Assembly (NCBI GenBank): GCA_024305405.1
Contig: JAKNDB010000086.1
Coordinates: forward strand, 2,045,001-2,109,000
Direction: 5' to 3'
Length of the DNA: 64,000 nt
DNA from: Dirofilaria immitis
Lineage: Eukaryota; Nematoda; Chromadorea; Rhabditida; Onchocercidae
Shown here in pieces: positions 16,910-29,455 of the stretch. The first letter of the stretch is position 1. Every line of letters starts with the position of its first letter. Made by a program: the position numbers and the translations under genes. The notes beneath the pieces were generated by a model that saw nothing but the letters and a program-made list of their open reading frames with translations, did no database searches and had not been told where the DNA came from.

Positions 16910-19900
16910 ATGTCAGTTAACTATTTTCGAGACGTACAACCAACAAATGTTACCGGAATGCATCACAAATTTGAATGGAATGGTGTGTTTTTTTAACACT
17001 CGATCTAAAGAAATTAGTTCTGAATTTTCATCCGTGGGTGAATATAAAATTTTGATATATGGTGTAGAAAATAAATAAATTTCAATGTAAGTAAAATTAA
17101 TTCTGACTACAAATTATTTCATGTTTCTACTCTTATTCTCTAGTTCTTGATAGCATTTAATCTGTAACATATTCTATTTAATCAAACTGTATTCGATTCT
17201 ACAAATTTCTCACCAGAAATTGCATTTGATATTTTTAGTAAAGGAATTTATTCTTTTTATTACTTTAGCACCATTTCCTGCCACATTTGGGGATGATCAA
17301 TTAGTAGATCCATCCTCGTCAGATTTTGGACCTGGTTTCGTAGCACCAACAATACCTTCTAAATTAGCGAATGAAAGCGTATCATCGCCACCAAAATCAC
17401 ATGATCCTATGACGAATGCGTCTGTTGGCATTACTAAGTTGGTTGTCTTTATTATAGTTTTTGAAGAACTTTACTATTGAAATGTTTTATCAATAATTTC
17501 TGCATTTTATGAAGATATTGTTTATTTTTCAGAAATTTATTTTAGCTTGGTTACAAAAACACTCATAAGTCATCCATGTACAGTTTTGAGGCGACAGTGT
17601 CAAGTTCATCAATTCGCCAGATCACTTCATCTTACACCTTTCACTTTAATTCCTGTTGTTTATAAAATCGTTAGCTGCGAGGTTAATGTAAATATATCAT
17701 GTCCTTTTAAACTCACTGCTTAATGAAATGCTGATAATGATAGTATTTTAATGTTGTTTTTGTTTTCCAGCAAAAGAGATTTAAACCTTTTAATTTAAAA
17801 TGACTGAATTATTCGAAAATAGTTTTAATTCCGACATATTGTGGATCTGTAAATTCAGGGACTTCTAACTTTGTGGAAAGGTGCTATTGGTTCAGGTGTT
17901 CTTTGGTGTTTATCTATTGCTGGAGAAATATTGATTGCTGATATATTTGGTCTTCCTCGGTTTTTGTTTTTTTCTGTTTTTTTTTTTTTAATATTTGAGA
18001 TCGATGCTGGTTGTCGGATGAAAAATAAAATTCATATAGTTTCAGGTATTATATAAAGCATGGAAGCGTTAAGAAGTATTGTCACCATCTTATTTTAAAA
18101 GTGTAAGTATCGAAGACTTTGTAATTAGTTTTACTTCAGCTTCATTCTTTGAATAATATTTGAAACGATATTTTTTAGCTTAACTGCGGCTTGCATGACT
18201 CCATTTATTGTGTCATCTTTCATCGAAACTGTCAGGGTAAATAATTTAATTAATTTCAGTAGAAAATTCGAATTTTTTGGTTAATGTGGTGATGAGGATA
18301 GGAGATATGGCATGTGAGCTTTACATTATTTTCAAGATTTTACAAAAGAAATGCTATACAAGCACTATTTTATGCTTACGCAATTCAAATTTTATTCAAT
18401 TTTTGGAATTTTGATAGCAAGATTGAGTAATTATGAAAATATGCTTTGTTTCGTTTTGGTGTATGTGATAGGAGTGATATCTTGGACCGTTTAATTGAAA
18501 CTAACTAATAAAATTGTGTAAAAGCAATTTTATAGAGCGAAAGTGGTCTCTGTGATGACTTACGTGTTATGGATGTAGTGACAAATGGAATAAGTCGTTT
18601 GCGACTTGACTTTGTGGGACCGAGGGATAATAGTAAACGAATTTCACTGTTATATCTTATAATGCCGACAGCTTCTTTATTTACATCGCATTATTTTATA
18701 ACGATTAATATCTATGATTGGATATATGTTTTGGCTAGACGATATGTTGTAAGTACATTTTGCAGTTCGAATTCTTGTATTTGGTTGAGGAAGCAAATTC
18801 AACTCTCATTCTCTCTTTTATAGATTTGGAAAAAAATAAATTGGCAAAATATATTATGTATTTTGTATACGAGAAATTATTTTAGAATCGGAAACCACTG
18901 CATGAGAAAACCGTTTTTCATCAGTATTTTCCACAGATATTTGCAACTTTGACATCACAAATGCTTGCTGATTTTATTTTATACCCATTCGAAACTGTAA
19001 CTCATCGTCTTTATATTCAGGGTGAGATTGCGAGAACTTCACGAAAAATTTTAAAAAATTATTTCAAAATCTGATTCAGGGTCTGAATTTATCAATTTTT
19101 GAAGTAAATTCTAGAAAGAACTGGAGCTAAAGTTTCAGGAACACGAACATTAATAGATAATCTAGATAGTGGTATCACGGCAATTTCAATAACAGCAAAA
19201 TATGTTGGGTTTTTTGATTGTTTCAAGACAATCATAAACCGAGAAAGTTTTTGGTCTCTTTATGCGGTATGTTAATTATCTTGCAAACTGAGAAACTATC
19301 CTAGACATCAATACTCTGGGATTTGTTACAGCTTGCTTTTCATATAGATGTACTTTTAATCCAGTTTTAATATGTTATTTCCAAATAGCTGTAAAATATT
19401 CGTTTAATTGATTCTAATTTCCGTTTCAAACTTTAGTTTTTGGACCATAAATTTCACGAAAGAATAACTTATTCGCTTGTTTGTTTGTTTTTTCTTTTTT
19501 TTTTATAGGGTGTTGGAGCACTTGGTTTACAATATATCTTGCACTTGTGCTTGCTTCGTTTTATTCGAACAGTGGTTAAATATGGAAATCGGGCAATTAA
19601 TGTACAGCAACAAGAAGCTATTGTTAAAACTAATACATCATCCCACCGATTGATGCCTTTGCAATTCGATTCAGCATCTTCTGGAAATGTTACAACTGAT
19701 TTGTCTACGCCTCTTACGCAGAATATCTCCCTTGATTCTAAAGCAGGGTTTGTATGTCATTTCTTTTGCAAAAAAACTTTGCAAAATCATTCAATACTTT
19801 ATTGCAATGCCTTTTGGGGTAGCTAGCATTTTGTAGAAATGTACTGCAAGTTGCTGTGTCCTTTTATGATCCTTTTCCTTACAAATCTACAGTATTCTGT

Positions 19901-20072
19901 ATTATGGTTTTCTTAACTCTAAATTTGATGTAATATTTGCAGGTATCCGGCTTTTGGACAAACGATCAGTACATTTGGGCGTACTTCGCCTCCACTACTT
20001 GCTTCTTCGATGTCAAATCTCTTCGCGCATTGGCCATCTCCGCTTTATCCAAAAACAAGTACCAATCAGTAG
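16910..20072 (+). CDS. SLC25A46: SLC25A46 mitochondrial carrier-like protein
   Basis: SLC25A46 is an outer-membrane member of the mitochondrial carrier family that influences fusion/fission, cristae and lipid transfer; it is not a classical transporter. Exon 1 starts at ATG 16910 (MSVNYFRDVQP) and splices to a serine/proline-rich N-terminal exon (17269-17450). The carrier part follows: ISHPCTVLRRQCQVH (17.6 kb), LTLWKGAIGSG (17.88 kb), CMTPFIVSSFIETVR (18.2 kb), RLRLDFVGPRDNSKR (18.6 kb), LADFILYPFETVTHRL (18.97 kb) and YAGVGALGLQYILH (19.5 kb). A hydrophilic serine-rich tail of roughly 80 residues extends past the carrier domain and stops at TAG 20070-20072. Two joins, near 17460 and 17960, do not keep phase as written and may carry homopolymer errors. 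The gene is divergent from AFG3L2. Confidence 0.92.
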
Positions 20073-23000
20073 TTCTGAAGTGTAATGTCTTCAGGAAGAA
20101 TATTTTTTCTCGCAGTAGTTTAGAATTCATGCAACAAGTTGAAAAGTTATGAAATACTTTATTTTTAGATTTGTCAAATATAATGCTATTTATATATTGC
20201 TGAAAGAATATGTGCTGAAAAAGTATGTCAAAAACAGAATCTTTTCGAGAAATCGAAGTATAGTAAAGTTAATGATGTGAAGAAAATGAAAACCATAATA
20301 GTCTCATTCTGATTCATTTTGGTTAACGATTTATTGGCTACCACACTGTTAAGGTTGTTAAGTGGTATTGGAATGGTTTTCATAATGAAAATCGAAATCT
20401 AATAAGTGGATTTCAAATTTCGAAATAGGTCCGCGAAATTTTGTTCAAAAATGCTAAACAGAATTTATTTAAATTTAAGTGAATTTTACTTAAAAAATCA
20501 CGTTTTTTCATTGGTCAGTTCTTTTTTTTTGGCTTGTATAGTTTCGTTAAAATAAAATAAATAATAGAATTTTCAGTTATCACAGTCTTGGCATTTTGAA
20601 ATCATTGAGCTAGTTAATGTCATTATAAAATAACAGTAGAGAATGCAATAGTAATCGAACAAATGTATTAGCTACTTAATTACATTGCTAGTCAGATAAC
20701 ATTCACCACATGCTTACTAGGGATGGGATTTATGATCAAATTCAATTAAATTATAGTTGACGAAAAGCAATGCAAAATAAAACAAAAGGATTTTAGCAAA
20801 AGAATTATATTCAGTAAAGCAAATAATTAGAGGAACTGTGGGACAAAGCTTAAGCCTATTCTTAAATTTTCGGCGAGTATGATGCTTGTTCAAATAATGA
20901 TGAAGGTACACTAAATATGTGTTTGACTGGACCATTTTTGGCAGGTAGAATTGGTGCTGTAAGATGAACTGGATATTAAATTTAAATCTCCCGCGCATGT
21001 CCCGTCTATTTTTGATTGCATTTCTTTTTTCTAAATACTGAATAATAAATATTTTTAAAAGAATTTTCTGAGGAGGAAGAACAAAATTTTTGTCATAGAT
21101 AATCGTTTTCATGCCCAAGATTCACATATCAAATGTAAAGGAGTTAAATGCATTATTTTTGTAATTATAAAGGGTTAGAAGGTTCGTAAACTTCCTAAAA
21201 GTTTGAATAATTATATTATTTTCTTTTGACATGCTAATCTTCATGTCATGCTGAAATCACTTCCTTTTTCTTCCAGCGCAGACTCCTATTTTAATTAGCA
21301 GTTGATAGAATCATTAAACCATATTCTATTGCGATTTCTTTTTATTGAAAAAACCTCATTTTGAAAACTACGTTTGAGTTTCAATCTTTCATAAGTAAGT
21401 CTGCGCTAGTTTTATTATCCAGCTGTTTTCGCTTTTTCATTCAAAGTATATAGTAGATATGATTAACAGTCTTTTAAGACAGGATATCTACTTCCGATAT
21501 TTAAAACACTCGATATATACAAATAAATATATCACTACTGTTGCTTCAGTATTGCTATTTCATCGTTGATAAATTCTTTTTGTCCATTTTCCTTGGCTCT
21601 TTAAAGTGATTTTCACTCAATTCAAAAAACTGAGTGAAAATCATTATTTTTGAGGTAAAAATTAGCTTTATAACTAATCCTTCATTTGAATATAAGTATG
21701 AAATTGCACTGTTATAAATACATAAATCATTGTAATCATACTTTCAATGGAAATATTGGAGATGAACACCAATCTTTAACATTTTATCATAAACACTTAT
21801 CATGTTTGTTTTCCAAAGCGAAGTTATTTTAACTTTAAATATTTCGATACTCTATTTTTTCGAAGCAATATTATGCTTGTAAATCAATCAGTGATAACAT
21901 TATTTCATCATAATCTCGGCGTAGTTACATGAGAATTGAACTTTGAAGAATAGATCAATGTCATTATTACTTTTACTGAAAGTTGTTCTCGTAAAGAATA
22001 ATGACAAAAAATAAATACCATTTAGAAACACTAAAAATTTCTGTTTTTTTTTGCGATTTATAATAAGGAGTAAATTCTCGTTGAAAATTTAACATTTCCT
22101 TGAAGATCCCTATGTAAGGGCATATATTTTCTCCAGTGAAAACTAAAGAATTATCCTATTGTTTTTTTAACTCAAAATACTTCATTTATTTTAATGTTTT
22201 TGGCGAAGTAAAGGAAATCGAAATTTCCTACTTCTAATCGTTATTCTATGTTATAAAGATTTATAAGACATATTCAATTAATAGGTTTCACTATGATTGT
22301 TTATTTAAATTTTTCTATTGTTGTATGTTTTTAAAATTTTTTGTTCATTAAAGATTCATTCCAAAAAGGATGCACCTATTTCTAATATTCATTTCTACTT
22401 TAAATTATTTCAGTCAATTTCTCAATTGATGCTTTAAGCAGATGTTGTCGAAACGAAAATTTAGCAGCGATTAATTAATATCGGTAAGAAGATAAGAAGC
22501 AGAATGGAACATGTTATCAAAGGATTGCTTCCGAACTTATTCTTTTTATTTCACAAATTTAGCATGAATAAACCGAAGAATCATTATAATGGAACATATA
22601 TGGAATATAAAACTGAAAAAGAAACAATGAGACTTTTGATAAGAAATTTGGAACATAAAAATCGCACATTCAAACATAGCTAAATATCTGATATGAATAT
22701 AGTGGGCGTTTAGATGTGTAAGTGATGGTTGAAAACTGATGGTAAAACAATATATGAGAAGACTACGGATCAGGACAGGTCCAATGACATATCTCAAATG
22801 AACAATCGCATGCTTCTCGAAACTATAACAGGTAATAAATGATTCAAATGATTAAATCTATAGAACAGTTATTATCGTTGCCATTCATGTATAACAGCAT
22901 ATTTTCATAAACCATAAGAGAGTCAACCGCTGCCATAAGTTCCACTAATTCGGCGTGAAATTGAATTAAAAATCCAAAAATAATAATGTCAGGATCGCTC

Positions 23001-23755
23001 GAGAAAATCTTTTGCAACACTCTTATCAATTATTCTAAGAGCCGATAGAGCTGAAAGATTGCTAAAAAACGCTATATAAGTACGCTACTGAAATACCATT
23101 CGCTGAATAGGATACAGAACTGTCATGCGGAATAGTTAAGAAAAGAATCAATTCATTCTGCAATGAGAGAAAATTTTCAAATCATAATCAATACTCGACT
23201 TCTCTTTCCCGGGAGATACTTCTACATGAACGAGAAATGCTTGCTGATATTTATACGGGCAAGCACAAACTGATCACATATCCGGTTGACAATCATTATA
23301 TTTTGTTATTCGCATATTTCGCATAGACTGTGTTGCGCAAAATTTAATACAGACAGTTAATATCTTCTCATTTTCTTCTTTCCTTATCATGATTCTCGTA
23401 AATAATGCTCTATATAAATTTGAGACTTTGTCTGAAATTTCACTCTTTATCTTAAGCCAAAAAAAAACTTTCAAGATTTAATACATGAAATATAGAGTGA
23501 TCTGGTGGAGTTTAAAGCTTATTAATGATCCTAAAAAGCAAACTATATTCACTTCTCCAATAAAATCCATTACCTTTCAAATTGTCGTAGCCCAAAATAA
23601 AAGAAATATATTTAAAAAGCAATATAAGAAATGATCTACTGAATTTCATTTTGCTCACAATGATCTAAAATAAAAAACCTGAAATCCTGCTTCACATCAA
23701 AACCATTTTTAAATGATATCATACAAAACTGAATTCAAAAGAAAATATTTCATAA
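20073..23755. other. Gene-poor 3.7 kb interval
   Basis: AT-rich sequence between the SLC25A46 stop and the IFT57 stop, which point toward each other. Several open frames occur on the minus strand (for example 20717-21118 and 22546-23029). None has recognisable motifs, and their composition fits chance frames in AT-rich DNA. One small hairpin is listed separately. Confidence 0.45.
21607..21643. repeat. 13-bp hairpin
   Basis: Perfect 13-bp inverted arms (TGATTTTCACTCA and its complement, 21607-21619 and 21631-21643) around an 11-bp loop, in the gene-poor interval. No poly-T signature or gene context suggests a function. Confidence 0.7.
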
Positions 23756-26470
23756 CTAAATATGCAAATCTTGAAAGTGAGCATTATATGTAGTCCGATT
23801 TTTGAGTTGACTTTGTAAAAGAGATTGTTCGATGACGCTAATTTGAACATTCATTGTCATGATTTCTGATTCCATCTTTTGCAAGGCTTGCTTTAACCTC
23901 AGCATCGGAACTGAAAAAAATTATTCTAGAGGCCAAAAAGAAGTATCAGTTTCAAAATCGTAAAGAAAATAAATTTCAAACATTCCTTAATATCTGCTAA
24001 TTTAGATGCACATTAATTAATTGGATTTCCATGACATATGCAATCGGCCTTTTTCTGCCAACAAATGAAGATAATGCCTTCGCTATGGACCTTAAAGGAT
24101 ATGCCCCATGGTGGTTCAAGGCTATTACTGCATTGTGATTTGTACATCACAAAAATAGAATACCGAGTGTCCACTCTTATTTGATGTCAGCAGCATGAAT
24201 CAAACGCTGATCGATATCGAAGCAAAATTTTCGTTAATTAAAATTGAATATATGTTTTATGTTAAAAGAACTAAATTACCTCCATCATTGTTCTGGAGAT
24301 TTTTCTCGTCAATTTGTTGCTTAATTTGTTCCAGTTCATCACTAATATGTTGCAACTTTTGGGTACGTTCCAAAATACTACTGTTAATTTCCTGTACAAG
24401 TAAACAGAACTTCGTACAAATTTAAAAGCGATTTTTGATAGCATTACAGAATTTAAAGATACATAAATGTTACTTCCATTTTCTTTTATATCAATCATTC
24501 TCTCTTTGGCAAGGCAAAACTTTGTTAGCACAGATTCCAGCTGGCTGTTGAAATACTTCTCCCTGCAAGGAAATTTGATGTGAATAAAAATAGAAAGAGA
24601 AAAGGCTTATCGAATTTATAACAATCATATAATACGGACAAAATTGCCACCTATTAATGATTCGCTCCATTGTTTTCTCAAGTTCATTAGAAATTCTCTT
24701 CAAATTTGGTTCTGTCGTACTCAGCAATTCGGTTACTGACTTCTGCAAGGACCGCATTCGTTCCAAATGCATTCGCCAATCCTACACATTTTTATACTTG
24801 CAAGCCATTAAAGAGTCCATTTTCTTCTTCGTTTGCTTTATTTTTGTTGAAATTTCGATTATTTTTATTAATTTTTTTATCGCTAATTCTTTTCGCTGTA
24901 AATGAACCGAATGAATGCTCATCTAAAGATTAAAATTAATTGGGATATTTATGATCAAATTTTGGCTCACCTTTGAATCCTGCTCGAAAGTGATTTTAAG
25001 ATGTGGTGCTACTCGTTCAACTTCAAGTTTCCAAAATCTACATCTATATCACTATGAAGGATACCATCTAAAGATTGTTGCTGAAATTAGACATCGTAGT
25101 CAAACCTAATATGGAATATGAATGTTTCAAGAAAAGAAATATCACGTCATGGTAGATTCCAACTTCGAGAGTAAACTTGGATGAAACTTTTACATCGTTA
25201 TCAAAATTGATTCTTGGAGACACTGCTTTCAAATCCATTACAATTTCACTATCATCATCAGCAGCAACATTGATTTGTTCGTCCTCATTAAACTGAAATT
25301 CTTTGCAACTATTCAATAACTGACACATGTTTAAGCATACTTTAAATTTACTCAAAGCTGTTTAATTTAGATAGGATGAAATCAAATATGTTTCAAAGAA
25401 GAGCAAATGAAATATTAACTGCTAATAAATAAATTTAGGTATGAAATATGGTATGTTCTAATGAGAGTATCGATTCTATACTTAGAAATATATTTTTACC
25501 TCTTCAGTTGTAATTTCAGCTTGATCAACTGCCAATTTCGTTTCTTCGTCATCTTCCCACATTGGATCAGCCCTGTAGCTAACAATATTCAATTTCGTAA
25601 ATAATTGGTTTGGAATTTTTTCAAAACAAATTTGGTTTAATCACTGATTGAAGGTTATAAAAGTTTTAGAATGAACCGATTAAACAAATCAATGGTATCA
25701 AGGTATTACCTGATCCAAGAGAATTGTTCAGCAACAAGCGCTAAATCAGCAAGTTTATCCAGCACATACAAACAGTGCTCACCAGCCCCGGTTTTTAGTT
25801 TATTTGGCGCAAAACTAATAGGGACATTCTTGCTTCTCAGTGCGTCAAGAATGCTTAAAATTATCCCATTCGGATCATTAAACTGCAATAATATTAAACT
25901 TATATATTAATATTAATATATTAGAGACAGCGAATAAAAGCATCGGTAATTAGAAACCTCTTGTGAAAATGCGAATGACGGATCGATAGCTTTCTGAATG
26001 AGCCATGCAGATAGTGTAGTAAAAATAAAGAATTGTTCACCAATATTTGTAGTCTTTACAAAATATTCTCTGCAAAAGAATCAAGTCAATTTTAAAGTTT
26101 CAGTTCCGAATAATTAACAACAAGTGTTGAAAGGGAGATGCCAAGGATTCAATAATGAATTAGAATGCATATCGTTCTGGTTGAGCTAAGAATAATATGA
26201 CGCTATGTGAATTTTAACTCTCAAGTCGGACATTTTTATAATAGAATAAATAATTAATTAAAATATAGTGAAATATATTAAAGAGTTAGGAGAATTTTAC
26301 CTGGAAAGAGTTCTATAGCTTGCAGCCGAGTTTGCATAGTCCTGTTCATAGTTTAACAATTTAAGCTTATCATTTAGCTCATCACTAAGAACGTACACAT
26401 CATACTGTTGAGCAGGATATCGATCTTCTTGTCCATCCGCCTTTTCATCCGCATCTTCTTTTCCTTCCAT
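23756..26470 (-). CDS. IFT57: Intraflagellar transport protein IFT57
   Basis: IFT57 is a peripheral IFT-B subunit needed for building sensory cilia (che-13 in C. elegans). Exon 1 (26301-26470) starts MEGKEDADEKADG and reads DKLKLLNYEQDYA. Exon 2 (25958-26069) has NIGEQFFIFTTLSAWLI, matching the N-terminal CH-like domain. Exon 3 has FNDPNGIILSILDALRS and GEHCLYVLDKLADLAL. An acidic linker follows (25.55 and 25.2-25.35 kb), then LEVERVAPHLKITFEQDSK (25.0 kb). The C-terminal half is coiled coil: DWRMHLERMRSLQ, LERTQKLQHISDELEQIKQQ, and the last exon IMTMNVQISVIEQSLLQSQL, ending at TAG 23756-23758. One frame break lies in an A run at 25033-25036, just before LEVERV, where an extra base restores a conserved tryptophan. 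Length and domain order fit the family. Confidence 0.93.
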
Positions 26471-26771
26471 TTATGGCAGATAGTAAATACACCAAATTAA
26501 ATGAAAATTACTAAACAGGATTTATGCATATATGAAAGCAACAGTGATTCATTATCTGATTAGAGATTTTATTGTTTGATTTGTAAAGCTTCAAAATATA
26601 ATTTATCAAAAAAATTGATAAATTTACGAATGATTATTCAAATAAACAAGGAGATAATAGATAAATGCAATGATTATTTAGATAATACTAACTGCAATCA
26701 AATCAAAGTTGATATAACAACAAAATAAAACTGTTAACAACACAGAGTCTGTTAGTAACAACAAAAGACTT

Positions 26772-27368
26772 GTCCCTTTCTAACTGAATTTTCAATTTTT
26801 AAAATTTCTTTGCCTTTATTATGGGAAATATTCTAGAAAAAGGTAGCAATATGGTCAGAAATGATCAGGAGAATTATCTTTTTCTATTCTAATATTCTAT
26901 GAAGAGCAATTAATCCAATCTTTTTAAATTTCATTGGACTTATATAAAAATGTCAATCCTATACCATTTGAATGATAGAGAACACATCTGTCTGAAATTC
27001 TACTTTTTAGCTTCAATACATTTCGAGTCGTTTCAACCGTCATAATTTTTGGATTTTATTAAAATGCTTTTATTTTATCTTTTTTTTTTCAAAATCTAAT
27101 TTAAAATTCAGTTCCGTTTTTTACCATTTTCTTTGCTTCCTTATTCATATACTGATATAACGGTTAGTTATAAATAGGTCAACAAATTATTAATTGTGAA
27201 TTTTTTAAAAATTATTATAGTGCTAATGAAAAGCTAATGTGAAGAGAGACTATGAAACGGTTTTGAAGGAAAATAAAAAATGTTATAGGTGATGAGGAAA
27301 CTTTTATATCCGAACTTTCAGAACAAGAAATGCTTCGCGAAAATAATTTTTCAATATAACGCATAATT
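26772..27368 (+). repeat. Left arm of large inverted repeat
   Basis: About 597 bp that recur in reverse orientation at 27944-28540. By eye the arms differ by one substitution (CAGG versus CGGG near the outer end) and about eight single-base homopolymer differences. No coding frame is recognised. The left arm begins 300 bp upstream of the IFT57 start codon. A target-site duplication is not clear: the outer flanks share only TT. Confidence 0.9.
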
Positions 27369-27943
27369 CCATAGCAACCATTGGCAATGTTTCTTCTGAT
27401 CGTGCTTCGAGAATGTTTATTGCATGTCTCGATTTTGTGTATAAATTGGGAACGAAGAATTACAGCAAGATTTCAGAGCAAGGTTATTCACTTTAAATAT
27501 AGTTTGCAAAATTCAATTCATGAAGTTTAATTCTTTTCTTGCCCAATTTCTCTCTCGCATATAATAAAAAGAATTTTTGAAGGTAAAAGTATTCGAATCA
27601 TTGCTTTTACATATTTCAGCAAGTGAGAATAAATAATTCGCTCTTCCATACAGTTTTTAATCATTCTTTTAAGTTTTCTGCTTAAGCTGAAGGTTTATAA
27701 CGGAAAATACATATTGCCTAAAAGTTATTTTATTTAAATATACCACCGATCATTTCGTTTATACGGTTTAAAAATGTTAACGATCATTTTTACGAGTTAT
27801 ATTGAAATATTTATTTCTAGAAGTTCAATTTAAAAATTAAAACGAAATTTTAAAAAAGCCTAGAAAATTATCAGTATAGAGCTAAAATCAAAGTAAACCT
27901 TTTATGAAATTTATGAATAAATTTCATAAAATGGATGAATAAA
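27369..27943. other. Spacer of large inverted repeat
   Basis: 575 bp of unique AT-rich sequence between the arms. It has no recognisable transposase or other protein. An imperfect palindrome (27901-27930, ATGAAATTTATGAATAAATT) lies near the right end. Confidence 0.7.
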
Positions 27944-28540
27944 AATTATGCGTTATATTGAAAAATTATTTTCGCGAAGCATTTCTTGTTCTGAAAGTTC
28001 GGATATAAAAGTTTCCCTCATCACCTATAACATTTTTTATTTTCCTTCAAAACCGTTTCATAGTCTCTCTTCACATTAGCTTTTCATTAGCACTATAATA
28101 ATTTTTTAAAAAATTCACAATTAATAATTTGTTGACCTATTTATAACTAACCGTTATATCAGTATATGAATAAGGAAGCAAAGAAAATGGTAAAAAACGG
28201 AACTGAATTTTAAATTAGATTTTGAAAAAAAAAGATAAAATAAAAGCATTTTAATAAAATCCAAAAATTATGACGGTTGAAACGACTCGAAATGTATTGA
28301 AGCTAAAAGTAGAATTTCAGACAGATGTGTTCTCTATCATTCAAATGGTATAGGATTGACATTTTTTATATAAGTCCAATGAAATTTAAAAGATTGGATT
28401 AATTGCTCTTCATAGAATATTAGAATAGAAAAAGATAATTCTCCCGATCATTTCTGACCATATTGCTACCTTTTTCTAGAATATTTCCCATAATAAAGGC
28501 AAAGAAATTTTAAAAAATTGAAAATTCAGTTAGAAAGGAC
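27944..28540 (-). repeat. Right arm of large inverted repeat
   Basis: Reverse complement of 26772-27368. A single strand could fold into a stem of nearly 600 bp with a 575-base loop. Candidates are a foldback DNA transposon, a non-autonomous element with long terminal inverted repeats, or an assembly junction of two alleles. Confidence 0.9.
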
Positions 28541-29455
28541 TTAAAATCATGCGCTTTTCTAAACAAATTGCATTTTTCCCTTCATTTCTGCATATTCTAA
28601 TTTACGTAACTGCAAATAATGAAATTAGCATCTATAAAATGATGAAATTTCTCCACTTGAAATTGCATGTGTTGGAAAACTTTTTGTAATATAAAATTCA
28701 AGTCTAAAAGAAATCTTTGATAGAAATGAAATGGGATGGTAATTCGTATTACCTAATTCGTATTAGACCATCAAAATAATTTGCAACCAGCGACTTCACT
28801 TAGAAACATATACGACGCCAAATTATCTGATTCCAGTATATTCACATTGAATTCAAGCAAAAATTTTATTCTAATAAACAATTTTAAAGCTGTACAGGAC
28901 CTTCATATAGCAATATAAATAGTTCACAATATTACCCGCAGATGCTAGAAATCCACTTTGATCCATTCCATAAAAGCAGTAATATCCTTATTGATTTAAC
29001 CACATTATTTTCAGAGGAATTTTTCTTAAAACTTTAATCTTATTGATTAAGAAAAACTATCACACACGGCATAATAACATAGCTGAAGTTTAAAAATATA
29101 AGGAAAAAAAAGTTGCCATTGCAATAAATAACAATTAAGCTCTTTTGTGATTTCAACGACAAATATACATAACGAAAAGAAAAAGATCATATAAATCACC
29201 ATTGGGATATTGAATTATATCTACAACAGTGTGATTCAGAAAAAATAAAAAATATCTAAACAATAAATACGAAATATTGACGGACATCGTTCAGTACAAG
29301 TTCTTATTCAGAAGAATTGTTAAACTGTCCATTAAAAAAGCTAACTATAAGTTTCACAATTTCAAAATATTATTCATAACATATTCAGTATTATCCTAAA
29401 ACTAAGCTTTCCTTGGATCTTTTTCAATTTAAACATTCATATCCAGTAAGAATTT
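28541..29455. other. Intergenic, 3' flank of the MADF gene
   Basis: About 900 bp of AT-rich sequence between the inverted repeat and the stop of the MADF-BESS gene. Nothing recognisable. Confidence 0.5.

Noticed and set aside
20717..21118. 133-codon minus-strand open frame
   Set aside because: Composition is that of a chance frame in AT-rich DNA (many Ile, Leu, Lys, Tyr), with no domain motif and no splice partners.
22546..23029. Two hydrophobic minus-strand frames that could suggest a receptor relic
   Set aside because: Hydrophobicity is expected from T-rich codons. I could not join them in phase or find receptor motifs.
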